Source of the DNA: Coriobacteriales bacterium
GTDB taxonomy: Bacteria; Actinomycetota; Coriobacteriia; Coriobacteriales; UBA8131
Assembly (NCBI GenBank): GCA_031282405.1
Contig: JAITDU010000045.1
Span: 1-64,000 of the forward strand
Reading direction: 5' to 3'
Length of the DNA: 64,000 nucleotides
The position numbers and the translations under genes are program-made. Of this stretch, positions 7,020 to 15,479 are shown in pieces. Within the stretch, counting starts at the first letter, position 1. Each line of letters begins with the position of its first letter. The notes beneath the pieces are model-generated. The model did not search any database, had not been told where the DNA came from, and saw only the letters and a list, made by a program, of their open reading frames with translations.

Positions 7020-8894
7020 TTGCTCAACGCAAATGAATTTACCGTACTCAATACTATCCGCAAGGCCGAGGCAGCCGGCACGGTATTGGATTCTCAAAGG
7101 GAGATTGCCGTGGTCAGCGGTCTTTCGCTCGGCACGGTTAACACGACTGTTAACGAGTTGACAGCTCGTAAGTATCTTTCTGTGTCAGAAAAAGGAACCA
7201 GACTTGCCCCCTCAGGCTTTAAAGCTTTGCGCCCTTACCGGGTTGACAACGCCATCATTTTGGCAGCCGGTACCTCCAGCCGTTTTGTGCCTATCTCCTA
7301 TGAAAAGCCAAAAGGTACCCTCAGTGTCAAAGGAGAAGTACTGATAGAGCGATTGATTCGCCAACTCAAAGAAGCAAATATCACTGCTATCACCGTCGTT
7401 ATCGGTTATATGAAAGAGCAATTCCTCTACCTGGAAGACACGTTCGGTGTCGACCTGATCGTCAACGATGTTTTTGCCGAGCGCAACAACAACTCCTCAC
7501 TCAAACTGGTGACCGACAGACTGGCCAACAGCTACATCGTCACCTCAGATTCCTATTTTACTCAAAACGTCTTTGAGGAATACGTTTACAAGGCCTACTA
7601 TGCATCCGTTTTTATCGAGGGCCCCACCGACGAATACTGCCTGCGTACCGGCCCGAAGGGGCGGATAATTAAGGTCAATTATGGCGGCAGTGATGAATGG
7701 GTGATGTTTGGACAGGCTTATTTCGATCGAGCATTCTCGCGGCGCTTCGTTGAGCTGCTTAACAAAATCTATGATGTGCCAGAAACTAAATCCAAGCTCT
7801 GGGAGGGCATCTACGCCGAACATGTTAAAGACTTCGACATGGAGATAAGGAAGTATAGTGACGGCATTATCTACGAGTTTGACTCATTGGACGAACTGAG
7901 AGAGTTTGACGAAGACTTTGTTACCAATATCGACTCAACGGTCTTGGACAATATCTGCCAAACACTGGACTGCGAGCGTCACCAGATACGCCAGATGCGG
8001 CCCATCGAAGCTGGCCTTTCGAACTTTTCCTTTTATTTTAAGGTCTCGGGAAAGAAAACCGGTGAATATGTCTATCGACATCCTGGCGCTGCCACCCAGG
8101 GTATACTTAATCGGGCGGTCGAGGCCGAGGTAGAGACTATCGCCAAGCAGTTGGGTTTAGACGATACCTTTATCTACCAGGACCCTCACATCGGCTGGAA
8201 GATATCTCGTTTCATACACATTGATGAAGACTTTGATTATCACAACGAACATCATGTCGACACCGCACTGGAAATTATCAAAAAGCTGCATAATTCCGGA
8301 GAAGTCGTGAATAATCGTTTTGACCTTTTCGAGGAGACTCAAAACATTATCAACAAGTTGCGTTCATCGAAACAACTGGACTTTCCGGATTTTCAAGCGC
8401 TGAACGAACGTGCTGAGCGACTGGCGGCCTATGTGCGTCAAGACCCGCACATCTGCTTATGTCACAACGACTTTTATGATCCTAACATCTTGATTTCCGA
8501 CGACACTTTTTTCCTGATTGATTGGGAGTACACCGGCATGACGGATTTTGCTTCTGACCTGGGCACGTTCATTAGTTGCTCAGATTACAGTTATGAACAG
8601 GCACTCAGTGTACTTGAGAAGTACTTTGGCCGTCCACTTACCTCTTCAGAGTTGGCTCACTGTATGGCCTATGTTTCGCTGGCCGGTTACTACTGGTTCA
8701 TCTGGGCGCTTAACAAGGAAGCCGCCAATGAGTCGGTAGGAGAATGGCTGCATCTCTGGTATCGCTATGCGAAGGAATATGGGTTTATTGCCGAGGAACT
8801 CATCGCCAAAGCCCCATCTCAACCCCAGACCCAGTTCATGACTCAGATCTTCAGTCAAACTCAAGTCCTGCATACCACACCACATCCACAATAA
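7020..8894 (+). CDS. HTH / LicC-like nucleotidyltransferase / LicA-like kinase fusion
   Basis: 624 aa starting at TTG 7020 behind GAGGTGAAGGG. Three parts: a winged-helix DNA-binding domain (~1-65, with QREIAVVSGLSLGTVNTTVNEL); a sugar-phosphate-type nucleotidyltransferase (~75-300, NAIILAAGTSSRFVPISYEK); and a choline/ethanolamine-kinase-like domain (~320-600) with the catalytic loop CHNDFYDPNIL near 480 and the metal-binding LIDWEYTG near 500. LicA phosphorylates choline and LicC makes CDP-choline; fused, they would turn an imported amino alcohol into a CDP-activated head group for surface decoration. The HTH may link this to regulation. The next gene, an EutH-like permease, lies 13 bp downstream. 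Whether choline or ethanolamine is the substrate cannot be seen. Confidence 0.85.
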   Translation: MLNANEFTVLNTIRKAEAAGTVLDSQREIAVVSGLSLGTVNTTVNELTARKYLSVSEKGTRLAPSGFKALRPYRVDNAIILAAGTSSRFVPISYEKPKGTLSVKGEVLIERLIRQLKEANITAITVVIGYMKEQFLYLEDTFGVDLIVNDVFAERNNNSSLKLVTDRLANSYIVTSDSYFTQNVFEEYVYKAYYASVFIEGPTDEYCLRTGPKGRIIKVNYGGSDEWVMFGQAYFDRAFSRRFVELLNKIYDVPETKSKLWEGIYAEHVKDFDMEIRKYSDGIIYEFDSLDELREFDEDFVTNIDSTVLDNICQTLDCERHQIRQMRPIEAGLSNFSFYFKVSGKKTGEYVYRHPGAATQGILNRAVEAEVETIAKQLGLDDTFIYQDPHIGWKISRFIHIDEDFDYHNEHHVDTALEIIKKLHNSGEVVNNRFDLFEETQNIINKLRSSKQLDFPDFQALNERAERLAAYVRQDPHICLCHNDFYDPNILISDDTFFLIDWEYTGMTDFASDLGTFISCSDYSYEQALSVLEKYFGRPLTSSELAHCMAYVSLAGYYWFIWALNKEAANESVGEWLHLWYRYAKEYGFIAEELIAKAPSQPQTQFMTQIFSQTQVLHTTPHPQ

Positions 8895-8907
8895 AGGAGA
8901 AGACATA

Positions 8908-10209
8908 ATGGGTTTGCAAGAATGGATCGCCACGCATTTTCTCGAAAGCTCACCTATGGAGATATTTGGTTTTGTTGTGGTATTGATTATCATGGTCTGC
9001 GCCCTGGCAGGCGCGATAGCTTCGGTGATCAAACCAGAAAGTGCTCTCGGACAGGAATTCGTTGGTGGTATCGACTCTATCGGCCCGATATTCTTGCCTG
9101 TTGCCGGCATTATGGCCGCAGCACCCTATCTCACAGCGTTCGTGAGTTCAGTGTTTGGTCCGGCTTTCTCATTTTTGGGAGCAGATCCGGCCATGGCCGC
9201 TACCACTTTCATTGCAGTTGACATGGGTGGCTACCAATTGGCGGATGCCCTGGCACAAACCAAAGAGAGTTGGATAATGGCCATGGTTACAGGATATATG
9301 GGTGGCGCCACGATTGTTTTTACCATCCCCGTAGCCTTGAAGATGATTCGTAAAATAGATCGCAAGTATCTGGCGCTTGGTGTGATGTGTGGGCTTTTAT
9401 CAATTCCCATTGGCGTGTTTGTTTCCAGTGTTATTATTGCGTTTTCTCACCCGATGATCCGCGAGGCAATAATAGCGGGATCCGGCGAGGCGAGCTATCA
9501 GTTGGCCTTGGGCTTTGGCACTATCGGACTTAACCTTGTGCCGTTAATCATCATCTGTGTTGCTTTGGCCCTGGGCCTCAAATTTAAACCCGATGCCATG
9601 ATTAAGGGTTTTATTGTATTTGGTCGTTTTTTAGAGTCGGCGTTGAAGCTGGTATTCGTCGTGGTAGTCGTGGAGTACTTTACCGGTCTGCCCACGGCAC
9701 TGTTTAATGGTTATTTTGGCTTTGAGCCTATCATTGCCGACGAGATTGACCTATTCCGAGCCCTGGAGGTTTCTGGTGCCATTGGCATCATGCTCTGTGG
9801 TGCCTTCCCCATGGTCTATTTGATCAAGCGGTATCTGGCCAAACCGCTGGCGTCCATCGGACGATTTTTTGGGCTTTCGGCCGACGCGGTAACTGGCATA
9901 TTGGCCGCTGCTGCCAATGTTTTGGCTTTGCTGGAGATAGTTAAAGACCTGCGCGCCCGAGACAAGGTTATCTGTCTGGCCTTTGCGGTCTGCTGCGCCT
10001 TTTTGTTTGGCGACCACCTATCGTTCACGGCTAATTTTCAACCCTCGTTGATTGCTCCGGTGATGCTGGGTAAGATAGTCGGCGGCATCTGTGCTGTGTT
10101 TTTCACAAGGTTCCTGGCGCTCAAAAAGGCAGAGCAACTTGAACAAGACGATATCAAGGCTGGTTTGGTACAACTGGACGCAGAGGGTTCAGTGGCCCCG
10201 TTGAGCTGA
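8908..10209 (+). CDS. eutH: EutH-like ethanolamine permease
   Basis: 433-aa polytopic membrane protein. It matches EutH along its length: DMGGYQLADALAQ, GYMGGATIVFTIPVALKMI, RKYLALGVMCGLLSIPIG, NLVPLIIICVALALGLKF, and FLFGDHLSFTANF near the end. About ten or eleven hydrophobic segments are visible. EutH imports ethanolamine, mainly where diffusion is insufficient. No eutBC ammonia-lyase or microcompartment genes are nearby. Instead it sits between two nucleotidyltransferase-kinase fusions, so here it probably feeds amino alcohol into CDP-activation rather than catabolism (inference). Ribosome site AAAGGAG eight bases before the ATG. Confidence 0.88.
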   Translation: MGLQEWIATHFLESSPMEIFGFVVVLIIMVCALAGAIASVIKPESALGQEFVGGIDSIGPIFLPVAGIMAAAPYLTAFVSSVFGPAFSFLGADPAMAATTFIAVDMGGYQLADALAQTKESWIMAMVTGYMGGATIVFTIPVALKMIRKIDRKYLALGVMCGLLSIPIGVFVSSVIIAFSHPMIREAIIAGSGEASYQLALGFGTIGLNLVPLIIICVALALGLKFKPDAMIKGFIVFGRFLESALKLVFVVVVVEYFTGLPTALFNGYFGFEPIIADEIDLFRALEVSGAIGIMLCGAFPMVYLIKRYLAKPLASIGRFFGLSADAVTGILAAAANVLALLEIVKDLRARDKVICLAFAVCCAFLFGDHLSFTANFQPSLIAPVMLGKIVGGICAVFFTRFLALKKAEQLEQDDIKAGLVQLDAEGSVAPLS

Positions 10210-10269
10210 GGATCGATCTTTATTGTGCCCTGTTGTCTGTAATCAAGGCTAGAAATAACGGTATCAAAA

Positions 10270-10421
10270 TGTCAAGATTATTGGATAAAAACGAGACGCA
10301 TCAACTCAATAAAAACGAATTTTTGGTATTGAGTGCCATCAACGGAGCTCTGTCCGACGTCGGACAGCAGCATAGTGCCTGCAATAAAGCTCGTAGGGGG
10401 GGGGCTCACAGCTTTTTATAG
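10270..10421 (+). pseudogene. Out-of-frame N-terminus of the second HTH-LicCA fusion
   Basis: ATG 10270 opens MSRLLDKNETHQLNKNEFLVLSAINGA, clearly parallel to the first fusion's NEFTVLNTIRKA, but the frame ends at TAG 10419-10421 shortly after a run of nine G. Reading on with one G fewer joins the frame of 10466-12274 without any stop. So this segment and the next gene are one coding sequence split by the homopolymer. The segment also contains a perfect 18-bp palindrome (10350-10367). Confidence 0.65.
10396..10404 (+). other. G9 homopolymer at the frame break
   Basis: Nine consecutive G. Upstream codons lie in frame 1 (ATG 10270) and downstream codons in frame 2 (the long 10466-12274 frame). 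Loss of one G fuses them into a single frame of about 668 codons with no intervening stop. This is the sequence signature of either slipped-strand phase variation or a homopolymer sequencing error. Confidence 0.7.
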
Positions 10422-10465
10422 ACAAAATCAGCGCTGCCCCGTACGATCTTCAACATCAGATTGCC

Positions 10466-12274
10466 GTGGTCAACGGTTGTTTGAGTGCTGCTCCGCATAT
10501 TACGCAACGCTTTACTGCTGAGACCAGTGGCCTGTCGCTGAGCACGGTTGCCAGAACACATGCCAGACTGAACGCGCGCCAATTCCTGGATAAAAACGGC
10601 ATCACGATTCTGGGCAAAGCCGCCTTGGAGCCTTACAAGGTCGATAACGCCATTATCCTCGCGGCCGGCCTGGGTACGCGCCTTGTTCCCTTTACCTACC
10701 ACAGTCCCAAAGGACTCCTGCCGGTCAAAGGAACGTCGATGATTGAGCGGCAGATAGAACAACTGCGGGAGTGTGGCATCGAAGAGATACTCATCGTTGT
10801 TGGCTATCTCAAGAAGAAATTTGATTATCTGATAGATAAATATAATGTTCGCTTGCTATACAATCCTGAATACGCCACGAAGAATAACCTGACTAGCCTC
10901 TATTATGCCCGTCAGTATCTCAAAAACAGCTATGTGCTGGTTTCTGACAACTGGATAGAGCACAACATCTTTAACAGTCATGAGTATGACAGCTGGATTT
11001 GTGGCGTATATTATCAGGGAAAAACTAATGAATGGGCAACCACGACCGGGGCTCGCGATCGTATTCTGAGCTTGAAAATCGGCGGTGAGGATGTATGGGG
11101 ACTGATTGGCCCAGCGTATTTCTCCCGTGCTTACTCTGTCGAGTTTTGTACCTTACTGGAACGTTACTACCAGCGTCCCGAAACGGATGACTTTTATTTC
11201 GAGCATATTATCAGTGACAATCTAAAAACGTTGCCGATTAGCTTGAACCGTCAAAGCGCAGACAATGTCTACGAGTTTGAGAACCTGGAGGAGTTACGTG
11301 CTTTTGATGTGGATTACGGAAAAGATACCAATAACGAGGTGATGCAACAGATTGCCCAGATCTTTGGGGTGGAACAAAGCGCTATTGAGATTATCGGCCC
11401 ACTGAGGGAGGGGATGACCAACAACAGCTTCCTGTTTGTGGTTGACGGCGTGTCTTACGTGTTCAGAGTGCCGGGGCAGGGTACCGACAGGCTCATAGAC
11501 CGCCGAAGAGAAAAGCGTGCCTATGAGCTGGTGGCGCCCCTGGGCCTGACCGATGAGATAATCTTTTTTGACGACATGACCGGTGTCAAGGTATCGCGTT
11601 ATTATAAGGGTGCTCGCGTCGTCGACCCGGAAGATGATGCCCAGGTGGCCGAGGCAATGCAGCTGTTGAGGCAGATCCACACTACAGAGTCTGCCACCGC
11701 GCCCAAAGCCACACCACTCCGTTTTGATGTCAAACATGAAATCGCGTTTTATGAAAAACTGGCATCTGAGTTGAATGCCATCCACTATAGCGATTACGCA
11801 GAGATCCGTGCTAAAGCCAACGAGCTTTTAGATTTGCGCGAACACCTGGCAATCCCCGAGGTGCTTTGCCATATCGATTATGTCTATACCAACATACTCT
11901 ACCTGCCCGAAAGAATGTGCGTTATCGATTGGGAGTACTCTGGCTTTGCCGACCCCATAATCGATGTGGCCATGTTCGCCATCTATGCTTATTACAATCG
12001 TCAGCAGGCCGATCGAGCGCTTGTTTTGTACCTAGGTCGCGAACCAACGCGCCTGGAACAGACCCGCCTGTATATGTATATGGCACTTTGCGGTTTGCTC
12101 TGGAGTCTTTGGACCGAGTACAAGCAAGGACTGGGCGATGAATTTGGCGACTACTCACTCGTTCAATATCGTTATATGAATGACTTTTATCAGGTGATAA
12201 AAGACGAAGGCTATCTGGCCGAAGCGCGCGCATATCTGACCAGCCGTGATAAAGCACCGGAAAACTGTGGATAA
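10466..12274 (+). CDS. Second LicC-like nucleotidyltransferase / LicA-like kinase fusion
   Basis: Paralogue of the 7020-8894 gene. As it stands the frame begins at GTG 10466 and gives 602 aa: part of an HTH (GLSLSTVARTHARLNARQFL), the nucleotidyltransferase (NAIILAAGLGTRLVPFTYHS) and a kinase domain with CHIDYVYTNIL and VIDWEYSGF. The catalytic loop has H-I-D where the first copy has H-N-D. The frame is open for about 20 further codons before GTG 10466, back to the G tract, so the full protein probably begins at 10270 when the G run has 8 rather than 9 bases. No good ribosome site precedes GTG 10466. Its neighbours are EutH upstream and a LicB-like permease 50 bp downstream. Confidence 0.8.
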   Translation: MVNGCLSAAPHITQRFTAETSGLSLSTVARTHARLNARQFLDKNGITILGKAALEPYKVDNAIILAAGLGTRLVPFTYHSPKGLLPVKGTSMIERQIEQLRECGIEEILIVVGYLKKKFDYLIDKYNVRLLYNPEYATKNNLTSLYYARQYLKNSYVLVSDNWIEHNIFNSHEYDSWICGVYYQGKTNEWATTTGARDRILSLKIGGEDVWGLIGPAYFSRAYSVEFCTLLERYYQRPETDDFYFEHIISDNLKTLPISLNRQSADNVYEFENLEELRAFDVDYGKDTNNEVMQQIAQIFGVEQSAIEIIGPLREGMTNNSFLFVVDGVSYVFRVPGQGTDRLIDRRREKRAYELVAPLGLTDEIIFFDDMTGVKVSRYYKGARVVDPEDDAQVAEAMQLLRQIHTTESATAPKATPLRFDVKHEIAFYEKLASELNAIHYSDYAEIRAKANELLDLREHLAIPEVLCHIDYVYTNILYLPERMCVIDWEYSGFADPIIDVAMFAIYAYYNRQQADRALVLYLGREPTRLEQTRLYMYMALCGLLWSLWTEYKQGLGDEFGDYSLVQYRYMNDFYQVIKDEGYLAEARAYLTSRDKAPENCG

Positions 12275-12324
12275 GACTACACCTCGGGCAGGTCGCAGTG
12301 CCCACTATGACTGAAAGGATAAAG

Positions 12325-13482
12325 ATGGAGAAGAAGGCCGCGCAACTAAAAGCGCAGCAAGCAGGGCGTTTCTTTCGCAAGGGAGTAATCATTGCAGTAG
12401 TCTCGGGCATCCTCTATGGCATCTATTCCGCCTGTTTGCTGGCGGCTACCGGATCGGGCGAATGGGTTTTTTGGTACGAAGGCTACGCGGAGGGAAGCTT
12501 TATCAACCTGCCCGTAACATTCCTCATGGGTTGCTTAATTCTGGGGGCTCTTGGCTCGGGGATCAACGATTTTATCAGTGCCATCTGGATGCTTGCCAAA
12601 GCAGCGGTCAAGGGCAAGTTCGTAGACTTTCTACGCTGCTTGAGGTCCAAGCCCGGCATGGTCATGGTCGTTTGCGCCCTTATCGGCGGCCCGATTGCTT
12701 CTACTGCTTACTTGATCGCCTTGACTATGGCCGGTCCGATTGCCACTCCCATATCGGCACTGTGTCCGGCTATCGGTGCCATCATTGGCCGTGTATTGTT
12801 CAGGCAAAAACTCAACGCTCGCATGGTTGTGGGCATCCTGGTGTGCGTCATTGCCACTTTTATGATTGGCTCTGTGGCCTTTGGCGAAATAGCCATCGAC
12901 ACTCAGTACCTGGCTGGGTTGGCCATTGCCTTGATTGCCGCTTTAGGCTGGGGTATCGAGGGCGCTGTGGCCGGCTTTGGCACCTCGGTTATGGACTACG
13001 AAATCAGCATCTCTATCCGCCAGCTCACCAGTGGTGTCGTAACACTGTTCATTCTCACCCCTATTCTGTTCATAATCGCCGGGCAGGTTAATTTCTTTGA
13101 CATGCTTGGTGGCGCTTTTACGGGCGACCTCTTTATCCCCGACACCTGGATGATCGGTGCTCCCATTGTGTTCTTTTTGATTTCGGGTCTGGCTGCGGGC
13201 CTTTCATTTGGTTTTTGGTACAAGGGAAACAGCATGTGTGGCGCTGCATTGGGCATGGCCTGCAACGGTGGTTTCTCATTTTGGGTGCCCTTCTTTAGCT
13301 TTTTGATTTGCGGCCTCTATCTCGGTTGGGGCTTTGATGCCACCGGCGCACTGGATGTAAGCACCGGTTATGTGTTGGCACCCATTCAATGGGCTGCAGC
13401 CGTCGTTATGGTGCTAGGCATATTCCTCATTGCCGTCAATCCACTGGACTGGTTCAAAAAACGCGAGAAGGCAGAGAGGTAA
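12325..13482 (+). CDS. LicB-like DMT-family permease
   Basis: About 385 aa with some ten transmembrane helices in two halves, typical of the drug/metabolite transporter superfamily. Motifs such as GGPIASTAYLIALTMAGPIATPISALCPAIGAIIGRVLF are the DMT repeat. LicB, the choline importer of phosphocholine-decorating bacteria, belongs to this superfamily, and the position beside two LicCA fusions supports choline or a related amine as substrate. ATG 12325 has AAAGGA five bases upstream; GTG 12298 and ATG 12307 are in-frame alternatives that would add a short basic tail. Substrate is inferred from context only. Confidence 0.78.
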   Translation: MEKKAAQLKAQQAGRFFRKGVIIAVVSGILYGIYSACLLAATGSGEWVFWYEGYAEGSFINLPVTFLMGCLILGALGSGINDFISAIWMLAKAAVKGKFVDFLRCLRSKPGMVMVVCALIGGPIASTAYLIALTMAGPIATPISALCPAIGAIIGRVLFRQKLNARMVVGILVCVIATFMIGSVAFGEIAIDTQYLAGLAIALIAALGWGIEGAVAGFGTSVMDYEISISIRQLTSGVVTLFILTPILFIIAGQVNFFDMLGGAFTGDLFIPDTWMIGAPIVFFLISGLAAGLSFGFWYKGNSMCGAALGMACNGGFSFWVPFFSFLICGLYLGWGFDATGALDVSTGYVLAPIQWAAAVVMVLGIFLIAVNPLDWFKKREKAER

Positions 13483-13487
13483 AAGCA

Positions 13488-13751
13488 ATGTTACCATTGA
13501 ATTATGCAATCTTAGAGTTGTTCAAAGACGGCGGCGCGTATGATACCACAGCTGTTATGGCAGTTCTGGCCGATACCTATGGTTCTTTCAAGGCTTTCAA
13601 CAGCGCAGCAGTCTTGGAGTCGCTTATGTCGGCAGAAAAGAACGAGCTTTTGACAGAAGCGCATTTTGACCTTGATAATACGGGAGAATTGCACGTTTAT
13701 TACGAGGCCACCGATTATGGCAAAGAGATGATTGGGCGCTACATTGGTTGA
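13488..13751 (+). CDS. Small uncharacterised protein, possibly winged-helix-like
   Basis: 87 aa from ATG 13488, five bases after the permease stop and behind GAGAGGT, so it is in the same operon. The predicted layout (helices in LNYAILELFKDG, TTAVMAVLADTY, FNSAAVLESLMSAEKNELL, then HFDLDNTGELHVYYEATDYG as a hairpin) would suit a small winged helix. No family is recognised. It separates the permease from the methyltransferase gene. Confidence 0.65.
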   Translation: MLPLNYAILELFKDGGAYDTTAVMAVLADTYGSFKAFNSAAVLESLMSAEKNELLTEAHFDLDNTGELHVYYEATDYGKEMIGRYIG

Positions 13752-13856
13752 GACGAAGCGACAGCGGCTAGTGCAACGATTGCTAACGGGGGTATGCCTT
13801 AGTCTGTTGCGAACAGGCTCTGATGAAACATAATGACACGGGATAAAAGGAGTATG

Positions 13857-15371
13857 ATGACACTTGCCGGACAGCTACGTTTGCTTGGCAGCGAGCAGAT
13901 GCAGATTGTGCACGAAAAAGCACTGGAACTCTTAACCAAAAAGGGCATTGTTTTTGAAGATGATGTTTGTAGGGAGATACTCAAACGCGGTGGTGCGCGT
14001 GTGGAAGGTAGCACGGTTTTTATCAGCGAAAAGTTGGTGGAGAAGTGCCTGGCAACAACACCCAAACGCTTTGTTTTGGAAGCACCCAACCCTGCGCGCA
14101 GCACTGCGGTGGGAGAGGGCTTGCTGATTCATCCGGCTGGTGGCGAGATATTCATTCTGGATTACAACGGACAGCGACGTAGTCCCACTATGGCAGACTT
14201 TGCCAACTTACAAAAGCTCTACCAGGCCTGCGACAATGTAGACATCGCCGGTTATCAGCCAATAAGCCCTTTGGATGTGTCTGAGCGCACCAAGGGGTTG
14301 CGTTGCACCTTGGAGTCGCTGCGTGCCAGCGATAAACCGATACTTTCGCCGATGGAACTTGAGACGGTAGAAAAAAAGCTTGAGGTGTTGCGCCTGCTTG
14401 ACCTTGCCTTTGGCGGCAACGGTGCCGGCATTGATACGAAAAGCCCGGAGACGGGCAGTGCCGGAATGGTTGGTGCCGGTATGGGCGAAGACAAAGGTCC
14501 TTTCTCAAGCAGCTATCTGGCTGAACACTACGTTACCTGGCACATTGTCTGTCCAAACTCGCCGTTTTTCTATTCTCAGTTTGCCTGCGATGGTATTCGC
14601 GTATTTGCCCAGTACAATCAACCGGTCTGTATCGTCTCTGCGCCGATGTCTGGCATTACTGCTCCTGTGTTTTTGCTCTCGACACTGGTACTCACTCTGG
14701 CCGAGGAGTTGGCCGGACTGGTGTTAGCGCAACTGATTCGCCCCGGTGTGCCGGTGGTGCTTTCGTCCTCATTGACCTACGGCTATATGCGTACCGCTAC
14801 ATGGGAGTGTGCCAGCCCCGACTCGGCGCTGATGTTGGCGGCTTCGACCCAGATGATCCGGGAGTTTTATGGCCTGCCTGCCCGGGCACAAACCGGCGTT
14901 ACCAGTTCCAAGCTCATAGACTACCAGGCCGGCATCGAGACTATGCAGAGTTTTTTATATTGTGCGCTGGCCGGCACGAACCTCACCAGTCAAACGGTGG
15001 GATCCCTGGCCAATCTGCTTACCATATCATTGGAAAAGACCGTGCTTGACGACGAGGTCGTAGGGCGGGTGCGCCACATGCTGGCCGGTCTTCCCTTTAA
15101 CGAGGTGCAGTTGGGTATGGACGATCTGTTTGCGGCCGCGCCGGCTTCGAGCTTTCTGGAGGCCGATTCCACCATTGAGCATTTTCGCGATTTTTGGACA
15201 CCGAGTGTCTCTGATTGGCGCGACATCGATTCCTGGGAGGCCGACGGCTCGCCCGACGTGCAAGTAGCTGCGCACAAACGCGTACAGGAGATCTTGGAGG
15301 CCGCGCCACAAACGCTCCTTGATCCTGTGTTGGATGTCGAGTTGGAGCGCTATGTGCTCTCATTAGAGTAG
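13857..15371 (+). CDS. MttB-family (non-pyrrolysine) methylamine methyltransferase homologue
   Basis: 504 aa (ATG 13857 after AAAGGAG; ATG 13833 and 13854 also in frame). The N-terminus EQMQIVHEKALELLTKKGIVFEDDV and the body (HPAGGEIFILDYNGQRRSPT, SPMSGITAPVF, QTGVTSSKLIDYQAGIETMQS) match the trimethylamine methyltransferase superfamily. No in-frame TAG occurs, so this is a non-pyrrolysine member. Characterised relatives (MtgB, MtpB, MtcB) demethylate glycine betaine, proline betaine or carnitine and hand the methyl to a corrinoid protein. No corrinoid protein or its activase lies in this window. It follows a choline/ethanolamine cluster, which suggests a quaternary-amine substrate. Confidence 0.82.
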   Translation: MTLAGQLRLLGSEQMQIVHEKALELLTKKGIVFEDDVCREILKRGGARVEGSTVFISEKLVEKCLATTPKRFVLEAPNPARSTAVGEGLLIHPAGGEIFILDYNGQRRSPTMADFANLQKLYQACDNVDIAGYQPISPLDVSERTKGLRCTLESLRASDKPILSPMELETVEKKLEVLRLLDLAFGGNGAGIDTKSPETGSAGMVGAGMGEDKGPFSSSYLAEHYVTWHIVCPNSPFFYSQFACDGIRVFAQYNQPVCIVSAPMSGITAPVFLLSTLVLTLAEELAGLVLAQLIRPGVPVVLSSSLTYGYMRTATWECASPDSALMLAASTQMIREFYGLPARAQTGVTSSKLIDYQAGIETMQSFLYCALAGTNLTSQTVGSLANLLTISLEKTVLDDEVVGRVRHMLAGLPFNEVQLGMDDLFAAAPASSFLEADSTIEHFRDFWTPSVSDWRDIDSWEADGSPDVQVAAHKRVQEILEAAPQTLLDPVLDVELERYVLSLE

Positions 15372-15479
15372 GGGAGAAAAACGGGCCGCCACAGACCGCC
15401 CCGTCCCCCGGGGCACAAGATATGCCCCACTGTGTGGCAACGCGGCGCTTTTCCTGTGCATCAAAATGGGCTGACGTAT

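Noticed and set aside
15372-15479. Terminator between the MttB gene and the U32 gene
   Set aside because: GC-rich and has a small hairpin (GGGGCA/TGCCCC), but no T-run; support was too weak to list.
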